A DNA stretch of 34,218 nucleotides, taken from NCBI GenBank assembly GCA_028824415.1, contig JAPPDX010000036.1:1-34218 (forward strand). The letters run 5' to 3'. The notes under the pieces are model-generated. The model was given only the letters and a program-made list of their open reading frames with translations, was not told where the DNA came from and did not search any database. This DNA comes from a bacterium (GTDB taxonomy: Bacteria; Actinomycetota; Acidimicrobiia; Acidimicrobiales; CATQHL01). Shown here piece after piece: positions 14,536-22,309 of this stretch; the stretch's first letter is position 1, and every line of letters begins with the position of its first letter. Made by a program: the position numbers and the translations under genes.

Positions 14536-14541
14536 ACCTTA
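14536..14541 (-). promoter_or_regulatory. -10 hexamer, leaderless arsC promoter
   Basis: TAAGGT reads on the minus strand and is followed by six bases and the ATG at 14529. It sits in the 52-base gap after the SGNH hydrolase gene, so the arsC-ABC-MFS-SDR run has its own promoter. Confidence 0.55.
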
Positions 14542-14581
14542 GCTGACCACCCCGACTCCCTCGTCGACGGGTCGCCGCGCT

Positions 14582-16048
14582 TCAGCCGAGCCCCCAGGCG
14601 GGTCCGATCACCCCCCACACCCCCTCGGCGAGCCGATTCCCGCCGTCGATGGTCAGGTGGACGCCGTCCTCGCGCCGCAAGCGGATGTCGTCGATCTCGT
14701 CGACGTAGCCGCCTTCGGAGTCGCTGAAGAGCTGCCAGGTGTCGACGTAGGTGACCTGCGGGTACTCCGCGGCCAATTCCGCATAGACCGTGTTCAAGCG
14801 CTCGAGGCCGCCGGACAGGCGGGGTTCGCGAACCGGGGGCTGGCCGACCCAGACGGTCTGGGTCTCAGGCTGGCTGAGCAGCGTCATGATCCGGCTGACC
14901 CGTTCCCGGTACAGCTCAAGCCACTCGTCCCCGAAGCGGTCCAGGATCTCGCCCTCGTGCTCCACGTTCTGGAAGTCGTTGGCGCCGAAGAGCACCACGA
15001 TCACGTCGGGCCGGCTCTCGGTGAGTATCCCGGCGAGGTGGTGCGCCCAGTCGAAGAAGTCCGGGCGCGACAGCCCGGTCGCCGGTCGCGGGTCCAGGTC
15101 GATCCGGACGAGGGCGGCCGGCGTGATCCGCGCCAGCCCCTCGCCCAGGTCGCGGCTGATGGAGTCGCCGCCCACATACATCTGCAACGGCTGGTCGGCA
15201 TCGGGAGTCCGGGGCGCGTCGAACAGCGGCGGCTCCGGGGTCCCCCCGTCGGGTTCGGCGCTCGGATCGGACAGAACGAAACCGGGTGGACATTGTCCCG
15301 GCACGTCGACGGGCGAAGGAGTGCCTTCTGGTTCCGATCGACCCTCGTCCGGTCCCGGCTCTTCGGGAGGCTCGCTGCCGCCGTCGGTGGTCGTCGTCGG
15401 TGCGGTTGCATCCTCGGCAACGCAGTCCACCCCCTCGATCGGCGTGATGAACCCGTCGGGTGGCGGGCCCGCGTCCGGATCGACTTCTCCGGGTTCGTCT
15501 GGCTCCGAGGCGTCGGGCTCCGCGGCCTCGGGTGCCGAAGGTTCGGGCTCCGCGGCGTCGGGCGCGTCTTCCGGTTCGACGGGCGGGGGCTCCGGCTCAG
15601 CGGGCGAGGTCGCCGGTTCGGTCTCCGGGTCCTCGGCGAGCAGCGGAGGCTGCGGATCGGTCGTCCGCGCCGCGGAGGCCTGGGCACGGGCGATCAGGGC
15701 CTCGACGTCGTAGACCGCCTCCTCGCCGTCCAGCGCGGAGGCAAGGCGCTCGGCGGGTCGGTTCAGCGAGAGGCCGTGAGCCACGCGGTCGGCAACCTTG
15801 GCGGCGCCCAGCGCGACGTCGCGCTGTGTGCTCAGGGGCTGACGCTCGGCCAGGCCCACGAGAGCGCCCGACCCCAGCAGTGCCCCGAATCCGAGCGCCA
15901 CGACGGTGGCCACGACGATCTGGGGTGGGCGCAGCGGCGGGCGCCGATCGGATGGCGGGCCGTCGGACTCGAGCGGCTGGATGGGCGGCCAGGGGGGTTG
16001 CTCGGGGGCCGGCGGTGGCGGACGGTCGCGGGGAGGGTTGGAGGCCAT
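14582..16048 (-). CDS. Membrane-anchored SGNH/GDSL hydrolase with long acidic linker
   Basis: 488 residues in three parts. First is a proline-rich cytoplasmic N-terminus followed by one transmembrane segment (about 44-67). Next is a low-complexity linker of Pro, Glu, Asp and Ala (about 130-285), presumably spanning the wall. Last is an SGNH hydrolase domain with GGDS (nucleophile Ser296), GAND (355-358) and DGVH (Asp461, His464), i.e. a complete catalytic set. It resembles the DUF459-type hydrolases that accompany O-acyltransferases. The start ATG is three bases after the stop of the MBOAT gene, so the two are one operon. The inferred role is transfer or removal of acyl groups on an extracytoplasmic glycan, working with the MBOAT protein. 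The substrate is unknown. Confidence 0.85.
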   Translation of the reverse strand: MASNPPRDRPPPPAPEQPPWPPIQPLESDGPPSDRRPPLRPPQIVVATVVALGFGALLGSGALVGLAERQPLSTQRDVALGAAKVADRVAHGLSLNRPAERLASALDGEEAVYDVEALIARAQASAARTTDPQPPLLAEDPETEPATSPAEPEPPPVEPEDAPDAAEPEPSAPEAAEPDASEPDEPGEVDPDAGPPPDGFITPIEGVDCVAEDATAPTTTTDGGSEPPEEPGPDEGRSEPEGTPSPVDVPGQCPPGFVLSDPSAEPDGGTPEPPLFDAPRTPDADQPLQMYVGGDSISRDLGEGLARITPAALVRIDLDPRPATGLSRPDFFDWAHHLAGILTESRPDVIVVLFGANDFQNVEHEGEILDRFGDEWLELYRERVSRIMTLLSQPETQTVWVGQPPVREPRLSGGLERLNTVYAELAAEYPQVTYVDTWQLFSDSEGGYVDEIDDIRLRREDGVHLTIDGGNRLAEGVWGVIGPAWGLG

Positions 16049-16051
16049 GGC

Positions 16052-17440
16052 TCAGAACTGGAAGTAGATGAACGGCGCCACACCTTCGGGGCCGAACTGT
16101 TCGAGGACGACGAGCCAGAAGGCGAAGGCCAGCGCCGTCACGAGCACCGGCAGGTGGCTGGCCACCCGGAGTGTGGGCTCGGTGGCCGCCCGGGGCCAGA
16201 AGTGGGTCGCCAGGGCCACCACGATGAGCGTCACGGGGACCCAGGTGAGGCGGGTCGGTTCGGCGGTCCAGGCATTGAACAGGCGTCGCAGCACGCCCGC
16301 GGCGGCGCCCAGCGATTCGGCCCGGAACAGGATCCAGCCGAAACAGACGAAATGGAAGGTGACCAGCCGGGCGACGATCCGCGGCGGCCGCAGCCCCAGG
16401 CGCCGCTCCACGAGCAGACCGAGACCGTGGAGCAGCCCCCACAGTACGAACGGCCAGGCGGCGCCGTGCCAGAGTCCGCCGAGCAGCATCGTGAGGAGCA
16501 GGTTGCGGTCGCGGCGCAACTCGCCGCCCCGGTTCCCGCCCAGGGGGATGTACAGGTAGTCCCGGAGCCAGCGTGACAGCGACATGTGCCAGCGGCGCCA
16601 GAAGTCCTGGATCGAGTCCGCCCGGTAGGGCTGGTTGAAGTTCTCGGGCAGGCGGATGCCCAGCAGGAGGGCCACGCCGATGGCGATGTCGGTGTAGCCG
16701 CTGAAGTCGGCGTAGATCTGTACGGCGTAGGCGTAGACCCCCAGCAGCACCTCGAGTGACGAGAATCGCTCCGGGAAGGCGAACACGTCGTCCACCAGCG
16801 TCTCGGCGAGATAGGTCGCCACGACCACCTTCTTGAACAGGCCCGCGGCGATCAGGACCACCGCCCGGGTGAGGTCGCTCTGCCGCAACGACCTGGGCCG
16901 GTTCAACTGGGGGATCAACTCGTGGGCCCGCACGATCGGGCCTGCCACCAGCTGCGGGAAGAACGCCAGGTAGACGGCGAAGTCCAGGGGTTTGGCCGGC
17001 TCGGCGTCACCCCGGTAGACGTCGAGCACGTAGCTGATGGCCTGGAAGGTGAAGAACGAGATTCCCACCGGCAGGATGATGTTCAGCAGGGGCAGGTCGG
17101 CGGCGATCCCCAGGCCGACGAGCGCGCTCTCGGCGCTGTCGACGAAGAACCCGGCGTACTTGAAGAACCCCAGTGAGGCCAGGTTCGCCCCCACCGCCAG
17201 GCTCACCACCGCCCGTCGGCCGCCCGGACTCTGCAGGCGCGCCAGCCAGGTCGCCGCAATCTGGTTCAGCACCGTGGAGGCCACGATGAGCCCCACGAAG
17301 CGGGCGTCCCAGTACCCGTAGAAGAAGTAGCTGGCGGCCAGCATGAACAACTTCCACCAGCCACGCCGCCCCGGCATCAGCCAGCCCACGGTCAGCACCA
17401 CGATGAAGAAGAGTGCGAACGTGAAGGTGGGGAACAGCAT
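16052..17440 (-). CDS. MBOAT-family O-acyltransferase (AlgI/DltB-like)
   Basis: A 462-residue polytopic membrane protein. The N-terminus MLFPTFTFALFFIVV, SYFFYGYWD, and NIILPVGISFFTFQAISYVLDVYRG are standard for the alginate O-acetylase AlgI branch. The core motif DFWRRWHMSLSRWLRDYLYIPLGGNR (279-304) and the catalytic His325 in GGLWHGAAW are intact. Family members move an acyl group from a cytoplasmic donor through the membrane onto an exported polysaccharide or teichoic acid. The following SGNH hydrolase gene, only three bases away, is the usual partner that completes the transfer. No polysaccharide synthesis genes adjoin, so the acceptor is not known. Upstream lies a 146-base gap in which I see no convincing promoter or RNA gene. 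Confidence 0.92.
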   Translation of the reverse strand: MLFPTFTFALFFIVVLTVGWLMPGRRGWWKLFMLAASYFFYGYWDARFVGLIVASTVLNQIAATWLARLQSPGGRRAVVSLAVGANLASLGFFKYAGFFVDSAESALVGLGIAADLPLLNIILPVGISFFTFQAISYVLDVYRGDAEPAKPLDFAVYLAFFPQLVAGPIVRAHELIPQLNRPRSLRQSDLTRAVVLIAAGLFKKVVVATYLAETLVDDVFAFPERFSSLEVLLGVYAYAVQIYADFSGYTDIAIGVALLLGIRLPENFNQPYRADSIQDFWRRWHMSLSRWLRDYLYIPLGGNRGGELRRDRNLLLTMLLGGLWHGAAWPFVLWGLLHGLGLLVERRLGLRPPRIVARLVTFHFVCFGWILFRAESLGAAAGVLRRLFNAWTAEPTRLTWVPVTLIVVALATHFWPRAATEPTLRVASHLPVLVTALAFAFWLVVLEQFGPEGVAPFIYFQF

Positions 17441-17586
17441 GCGGGGTCGACTTCGTTACGGGTGAGCGGCGCCTCCGGCGGCGGTTCACACCACCGGATC
17501 GCAAGCTACTAGTGCCACTCCCGCGCGCCGCGGACTGATCGATCGTTTCGTTCGATGGCGGATGCGGCGCGATGCCGCGGTCGACT

Positions 17587-18522
17587 TCAGCAGAAGTTGG
17601 GGATGACCTCGGTCGCGATCCGGTGCAGGCGGTCGGGGGTCTCCTCCGCCGTCCAGTTGAAGTCGGGGATGATGATCTCGTCGACGCCGGCCGCGTCGTA
17701 CTCGGCGAGCGTCTCGGTGATCTGGGCCGCCGTCCCGACCAGCAGGGGGTGGGCGCGGGCGAGACCCTGGGCTCGTTCGGCCGGCGTGGCGGGCACGTCG
17801 CGCAGGCCCACCAGCAGGGCGGCCGAGCGCTGCACCGCGGCGGGGTCGCGGCCGATGGCCTCACAGGCGCGGTCCAGCACCGCCATCTTCTGGATCAGCT
17901 TCTCGGGGCCGCCCCAGGTGTTCCACTCGTCGGCGAAGCGGGCCGTGGTGGGGATGGTGCGCCGCTCACCGGCGCCGCCGATCATGAGCGGGAGGTGACC
18001 CACCGGCTTGGGGGCCAACGGTGCGCCGTCGAGCCGGTAGTACCGGCCGGCGAAATCGGTCCGCTTGTTGGCGAACATGCCGGTGATGATCTCGCACGCC
18101 TCCTCGAGGCGGTCGGCCCGCTCCCCGGCCGTGCCGTAGCGGATGCCGTAGCGGCGGTGCTCGTTCTCCTGCCAGGCGGCGCCGAGCCCCAGCACGAAGC
18201 GCCCGCCGGAGATCCGGTCGATCGTGGCGGCCATCTTGGCGGTGACCGCGGGGTGGCGGTAGGTGTTTCCCAACACGAGGTGGCCCAGGCGAACCCGGGG
18301 CACCGTGGCGGCGAGCGCGGCCATGAGCACCCAGGCTTCGTTGACCGAGTCCAGTTCGGGATCATCGTCGGGATAGCCGGTCTTCATGGGATAGCCCTCG
18401 GGGGGCGGCATGAAGTGGTCGGGTGCCCAGATGCCGTCCCAGCCGGCCGCCTCGGCCAAGCGGCAGACGTGCTGCATGTGTTCGAAGCTGTTGGAGGTGT
18501 CGAGCCAGAATCCGAAGCGCAT
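17587..18522 (-). CDS. Luciferase-like, probably F420-dependent oxidoreductase
   Basis: A 311-residue TIM-barrel protein of the bacterial luciferase-like monooxygenase superfamily. Features: MRFGFWLDTSNSFEHMQHVCRLAEAAGWDGIWAPDHF at the N-terminus, VRLGHLVLGNTYRHPAVTAKMAATIDRISGGRFVLGLGAAW (the classic cofactor-loop and GR-x-x-LGLGAGW block), and LPLMIGGAGERRTIPTTARFADEWNTWG. These are typical of the F420-dependent branch abundant in actinobacteria, where members oxidise or reduce diverse substrates. The substrate cannot be inferred. Start ATG 18522 gives the conserved N-terminus and lies six bases after CATAAT; an upstream in-frame start at 18546 would add eight residues unlike the family. 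Confidence 0.88.
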   Translation of the reverse strand: MRFGFWLDTSNSFEHMQHVCRLAEAAGWDGIWAPDHFMPPPEGYPMKTGYPDDDPELDSVNEAWVLMAALAATVPRVRLGHLVLGNTYRHPAVTAKMAATIDRISGGRFVLGLGAAWQENEHRRYGIRYGTAGERADRLEEACEIITGMFANKRTDFAGRYYRLDGAPLAPKPVGHLPLMIGGAGERRTIPTTARFADEWNTWGGPEKLIQKMAVLDRACEAIGRDPAAVQRSAALLVGLRDVPATPAERAQGLARAHPLLVGTAAQITETLAEYDAAGVDEIIIPDFNWTAEETPDRLHRIATEVIPNFC

Positions 18523-18528
18523 GGCTGC

Positions 18529-18534
18529 ATTATG
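18529..18534 (-). promoter_or_regulatory. -10 hexamer, leaderless promoter of the luciferase-like gene
   Basis: CATAAT, one base from the TATAAT consensus, is followed on the minus strand by GCAGCC and the ATG at 18522. It is divergent from the promoter of the NTF2-like gene. Confidence 0.6.
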
Positions 18535-18570
18535 GCCCGTGGTCACCGCGGCGGGCTCCGGCTGCCGGTC

Positions 18571-18576
18571 TAGGCT
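18571..18576 (+). promoter_or_regulatory. -10 hexamer, leaderless promoter of the NTF2-like gene
   Basis: TAGGCT lies eight bases before the GTG at 18585, with no Shine-Dalgarno sequence between. Confidence 0.5.
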
Positions 18577-18584
18577 TCAGATCC

Positions 18585-19070
18585 GTGGCAGATCTTCCCG
18601 CCGGCGGCGAACCCGGCGCCTCCCTCGATGCCGACGATCGCGCCGCGATCGCCGATCTGCTGTACGGCTATGCGTGGCATCTCGACCGCAACGAGCCGGA
18701 GCAGTTGGGGGAGATGTTCACCGAGGACGCCTCGCTGGACTACGGGCCGGAGTTCCCCACCATCTTCGGGCGCGCCGCGATCGTTGAGGCTGTGGCCCGC
18801 GGCCAGAGGGAGATCTTCGCCGGCTGCTCCCACCACATCTCCAACGTCCGCATCAGCCCCGACGGCCCGGATCGGGCCACCTGCACGTCCTACGTGTACT
18901 CCTGGACCAGTTACCGCAGCGGCGCTCCCGACGGCGACATGTGGGGGCAGTATCACTGCCGCTTCCGGCGCACGCCCGACGGCTGGCGGATCGCGGAGAT
19001 GGTGCTGCTCGTGGCGGGCATGAAGAACTTCCACCGGGGGTCGATGCACCCCATCGGCCGGCGGCCCTGA
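18585..19070 (+). CDS. NTF2/SnoaL-like fold protein
   Basis: 161 residues with the cone-shaped NTF2-like alpha+beta fold: DDRAAIADLLYGYAWHLDRNEPEQLGEMFTEDASLDYG is the standard opening helix pair and first strand of SnoaL_4-type proteins, followed by GRAAIVEAVARGQ, HHISNVRI, a long TCTSYVYSWTSY strand and GQYHCRFRRTPDGWRIAEMVL. Members include dehydratases, isomerases, ring-hydroxylating dioxygenase small subunits and many proteins of unknown function. The His-His pair after the third strand and the Asp near the start could be catalytic, but no reaction can be assigned. Start GTG 18585 fits a leaderless transcript. It is divergent from the luciferase-like gene, and the two may share a catabolic role. 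Confidence 0.75.
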   Translation: MADLPAGGEPGASLDADDRAAIADLLYGYAWHLDRNEPEQLGEMFTEDASLDYGPEFPTIFGRAAIVEAVARGQREIFAGCSHHISNVRISPDGPDRATCTSYVYSWTSYRSGAPDGDMWGQYHCRFRRTPDGWRIAEMVLLVAGMKNFHRGSMHPIGRRP

Positions 19071-19129
19071 CCTCCGGCACCGGATCGCCCTCCTCGGGCG
19101 TCGCAACCCGCACCGGAAGCGGCCCCGCC

Positions 19130-19135
19130 TAGGTT
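19130..19135 (+). promoter_or_regulatory. -10 hexamer, leaderless promoter of the NCS2-like fusion gene
   Basis: TAGGTT is followed by CCTGAG and the ATG at 19142. Confidence 0.55.
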
Positions 19136-19141
19136 CCTGAG

Positions 19142-20920
19142 ATGGCTCGAGGCGCGGCCCCCGTCGACGGGAGATACGAGCCACACGAACACCCGCCGCC
19201 GAGGCGGGCGCTGGCGACCGCCGCGCAACTGGCGCTGATGCTGGTCCCGCGGACGATCCTGCTGCCCGTCCTGGTGGTGGCGGTGGCGGGAGGGCGCAGC
19301 GCGCTCGAATCCCGCGTGGTGCTGGCCTCCATCGTCGTGTGCAGCCTGCTGATGCTCGCTATGACCGTCGGCTTCAGGCGGCTCAGGACCGAGAACCTCT
19401 ACGTCGTCGCCGTCGACCCGATCAGCGTGCCGTTCTGCATCCTGGCGCTGCGGGGCGGGGGAACGGCCACGCTGGCCGCATTGGTGGTTGTGACCGGGTT
19501 GTTCCAGGTCACCGTCGGCATGCGCCTGTCGCTTCTGCGGAGACTCATCACCCCGGCCGTGAGCAGCACGCTGGTCGTGCTCTCGGTCATGTCGTTGATC
19601 CCGGTGTTGGCGAGCACCGTCGGCGCGGGACCGGCGGGGCGGGCGGGGAGCGGGCGTCTCGGCACTCTCCTGTGCATGGTCATCGCCCTGGCGGTCATGA
19701 TCGGTGTGAACGCACGGGGCCGCGACGCCCTGAAGCTCTGGGCCGCACCGATCGGCTTGGTGGCGGGACTCATCGTGGCGATCGGCTTCGGGCTCTACGA
19801 CTTCGACAAGGTGCGGGAGGCCGCCTGGTTCGGGCTCCCCGAGGGTGGCTGGGCGTTGTTCGGCCCCCGGGGCGACACGGGCCCGTTCGGTGCCACGTTC
19901 TTCACGCTCCTCCCGTCGTTCCTGATCCTCGGCCTCGTCGTGCTCATCCGGACCCACGGAGCGTCGATCATCACGCAGTTCGTCTCGTGGCGCCGGCTCC
20001 TGTCGATCGACTTCCGCGAGGTGCAACGCGCCAACACCCGGCTCGGCTTGGGAACCATCGCCTCCGGGTTGGCAGGTTCGATCCCCGTCAGCGCCGCACC
20101 TATGGGCATCCGGTTCATCTCCCAGACGAAGTGCGCCTCCCGCCGGGTGGGGGCGATGGTCGCCGTGCCGTTCCTGGTCATCGCCATGGTGCCGAAGGTG
20201 TGGGCGGCGATCATCGCCATGCCCCGCGTACTCGTGGTCATCTACTTCGCGTTCATCCTGGCTCCACTCGTCTTCCGCATCGCCAAGTCGCAGCGGCAAT
20301 CCTTCGGGCAGGTGCGGAACATCGTTCTGATCGGCCTTCCCGTGCTGGCCGGGTTGCTCATCGAGATCGGCTTCGTGGACTTGGGGGAGAACGCCGTCGG
20401 GGACGCCGTGACGCGCCACGGGCTGCTTGCCGGGAGCCTGCTCCTGGTCATCCTGGCGCTGGCGTTCAATGCGGTGGAGTACCGCCGCACTCTGGAGACG
20501 AAGCTGAGCGTGACCAGTCTGGGGTTGATCAGGGACTTCATGCGCACCTTCGCCGCACGGAAGTCCTGGGACGAGGCAACCGGGGCACGGCTCGACGCCG
20601 TCGCGGAGGAGGCGCTGCTGGTCCTGACCGAGCGGATCGCAGGCTCCGGCGACGAGGACTACCGGCGCCTGCGCGTCACCGCCACCGCCCGCGGCTCCGC
20701 GGTGGAGCTGGAGTTCGCCAGCGGTCCCACCGAGGCGGAGAACCTCGAGGACCGGATCGCGCTCCTATCCGGACCCGAGTCCGACATGTCCGAGCTGGAG
20801 ATCGAGCGCGACATCTCGCTGCGGCTGCTCCGCCACTACGCCACATCGGTGCATCACCGGCAGTACCACGAGGCCGAGATCATCACCGCCGTGGTGGCCG
20901 TCGAGACCGGCGACGACTAG
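19142..20920 (+). CDS. NCS2-like permease fused to a degenerate HATPase-like domain
   Basis: 592 residues. Residues about 25-445 form a polytopic permease of the nucleobase/xanthine-uracil (NCS2, SLC23) type: VVAVDPISVPFCILALRGGGTATLAALVVVTGLFQ, RRLITPAVSSTLVVLSVMSL, and ANTRLGLGTIASGLAGSIPVSAAPMGIRFISQTKCASRRVGAMVA match the family's blocks, but the canonical NxG signature of characterised uracil or xanthine carriers is not clear. Residues about 453-588 are soluble and read like an RsbW/HATPase_c_2 fold: SLGLIRDFMRTFAARKSWDEATGARLDAVAEEALLVL, two strands, then a helix before EIITAVVAVE. The Asn of the N-box and the glycine-rich ATP lid are missing, so it may not bind ATP. It could be a regulatory module. 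The fusion boundary is solid; the function of the tail is inference. Confidence 0.72.
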   Translation: MARGAAPVDGRYEPHEHPPPRRALATAAQLALMLVPRTILLPVLVVAVAGGRSALESRVVLASIVVCSLLMLAMTVGFRRLRTENLYVVAVDPISVPFCILALRGGGTATLAALVVVTGLFQVTVGMRLSLLRRLITPAVSSTLVVLSVMSLIPVLASTVGAGPAGRAGSGRLGTLLCMVIALAVMIGVNARGRDALKLWAAPIGLVAGLIVAIGFGLYDFDKVREAAWFGLPEGGWALFGPRGDTGPFGATFFTLLPSFLILGLVVLIRTHGASIITQFVSWRRLLSIDFREVQRANTRLGLGTIASGLAGSIPVSAAPMGIRFISQTKCASRRVGAMVAVPFLVIAMVPKVWAAIIAMPRVLVVIYFAFILAPLVFRIAKSQRQSFGQVRNIVLIGLPVLAGLLIEIGFVDLGENAVGDAVTRHGLLAGSLLLVILALAFNAVEYRRTLETKLSVTSLGLIRDFMRTFAARKSWDEATGARLDAVAEEALLVLTERIAGSGDEDYRRLRVTATARGSAVELEFASGPTEAENLEDRIALLSGPESDMSELEIERDISLRLLRHYATSVHHRQYHEAEIITAVVAVETGDD

Positions 20921-20948
20921 CCGGTCGCGTGACCTCGGGCCCAGGCAC

Positions 20949-20954
20949 TACCGT
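20949..20954 (+). promoter_or_regulatory. -10 hexamer, leaderless promoter of the alkylsulfatase-like gene
   Basis: TACCGT is followed by CGGGCAC and the GTG at 20962. Confidence 0.5.
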
Positions 20955-20961
20955 CGGGCAC

Positions 20962-22275
20962 GTGACCGGCGCTGAGACGGCGGCGACCCGGGCGTTGAGG
21001 GAGCGCCGAGCCGCAGTCAAGCAGGCCTTCATCAGGCTGACCGACAGGGTGTACGTGGCCACCGGCTACGGCATGTCGACGTTCGCATTCGTCGTGGGCG
21101 ACACCGGCGTCGTGGCCGTGGACGCCGGGAGCGATCCCGGTCCGACGGCGCAGGCGCTCGGGGAACTCCGGCGGCACACCGACCTGCCGCTTCTCGGAGT
21201 CGTCTACACCCACGGCCACATCGACCACACCGACGGGGCGATGGCGTTCGTGGAGGAGAACCCCGACATCCAGATCTGGGCCATCAAGCCGTTCGGCACC
21301 GAGGGGCGCTGGTTGGCGCGAAACGGCGCAAAGATCGCCGCGTTGAGGGCGGCCTGGCATTTCGGATCCTTCCTCCCGGATGAGACGTTCACCAATGTCG
21401 GTACCCCCGACCCCGACAGCGCCAGGAGGGCCGGACTCGGTGCTGCTCCTGATCCGCGCATCCGTCCCCGGAGGAGATTCGTGGGATCGGCCACGATCCG
21501 GCTGGGTGGGGTCGCCCTGGAGGTGTCGCACAACCCGGGGGAGACCGACGATCAGATCATGGCGTGGTTCGCCGAGGAGCGGGTCGCCTTCGCGGCCGAC
21601 AACATCTACCCGTCCTGGCCCAACCTGTATGCGATCAGGGGGACGCGCTACCGCGACGTGCGCACCTGGTGCGAGTCGGTCGATCGCATCCGGGCGCTGC
21701 GGGCCGACCACCTGGTGCTCGGCCATGGACGGCCGCTCAGCGGCGCCGACAGGATCGATGAGACGCTGGGGGTGTACAGCCGGGCGTTGTGGCATGTCTA
21801 CAACGCCACTATCGAGGGCATGAACGCGGGCAGGACGCCCGATGAGTTGGCCCACGAAGTCACGCTGCCCGACGACCTGGCCGGCCACCCGTGGCTGCGG
21901 GAGTACTACGGCACCGTGGCCTGGTCGGTGCGGTCGATCTTCGCGGGCGTGTTGGGCTGGTTCGACGGCAACCCCACGAGCCTGAACCCGCTGCCCCCCG
22001 CCGACCGGGCACGGCGTATCGCCGAACTCTGCGGGGGTCCCGAGGTGCTGCTCACCGAGGCTTGTGGCGCGCTGGCCGAAGGGGAGGCACAGTGGGCCGC
22101 GGAACTGTGCGACATGCTCCTGGCACTGGACTTCCGGCGTTCGGACGCGGCGGCGCTGAAGGCGGACGCCCTGGACGATCTCGCCGAGAATCTGTTGACC
22201 TCGGCAGGCCGGAACTACCTGCGCACCGGCGCGCAGCGACTCCGCAAGTCCATCGACGCATCCGGGGCCGGCTAG
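20962..22275 (+). CDS. Alkylsulfatase-type metallo-beta-lactamase-fold hydrolase
   Basis: 437 residues. An N-terminal MBL domain has THGHIDHTDG (His84, His86, Asp88, His89), followed by EVSHNPGETDDQIMAWF, AADNIYPSWPNLYAIRG and LGHGRPL. Then comes the alkylsulfatase dimerisation domain: WFDGNPTSLNPLPPADRARRIAELCGG, AQWAAELCDMLLALDF, and a terminal RNYLRTGAQRLR block. This matches SdsA1/BDS1-type enzymes that hydrolyse primary or secondary alkyl sulfates, but without their C-terminal SCP2-like domain. It is therefore a short form whose substrate may differ. No secretion signal is seen, so it should be cytoplasmic. Start GTG 20962 is preceded by a TACCGT hexamer. It begins 42 bases after the permease gene on the same strand. 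Confidence 0.85.
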   Translation: MTGAETAATRALRERRAAVKQAFIRLTDRVYVATGYGMSTFAFVVGDTGVVAVDAGSDPGPTAQALGELRRHTDLPLLGVVYTHGHIDHTDGAMAFVEENPDIQIWAIKPFGTEGRWLARNGAKIAALRAAWHFGSFLPDETFTNVGTPDPDSARRAGLGAAPDPRIRPRRRFVGSATIRLGGVALEVSHNPGETDDQIMAWFAEERVAFAADNIYPSWPNLYAIRGTRYRDVRTWCESVDRIRALRADHLVLGHGRPLSGADRIDETLGVYSRALWHVYNATIEGMNAGRTPDELAHEVTLPDDLAGHPWLREYYGTVAWSVRSIFAGVLGWFDGNPTSLNPLPPADRARRIAELCGGPEVLLTEACGALAEGEAQWAAELCDMLLALDFRRSDAAALKADALDDLAENLLTSAGRNYLRTGAQRLRKSIDASGAG

Positions 22276-22309
22276 CGACGGCGCGCCGGGCCGAACGTCG
22301 GCGGCGGCG

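Noticed and set aside
17441-17586. A tRNA or other RNA gene in the gap before the MBOAT gene
   Set aside because: A GTTCGAT-like string is present, but no acceptor stem or cloverleaf can be formed. I see only short imperfect hairpins and no clear promoter.
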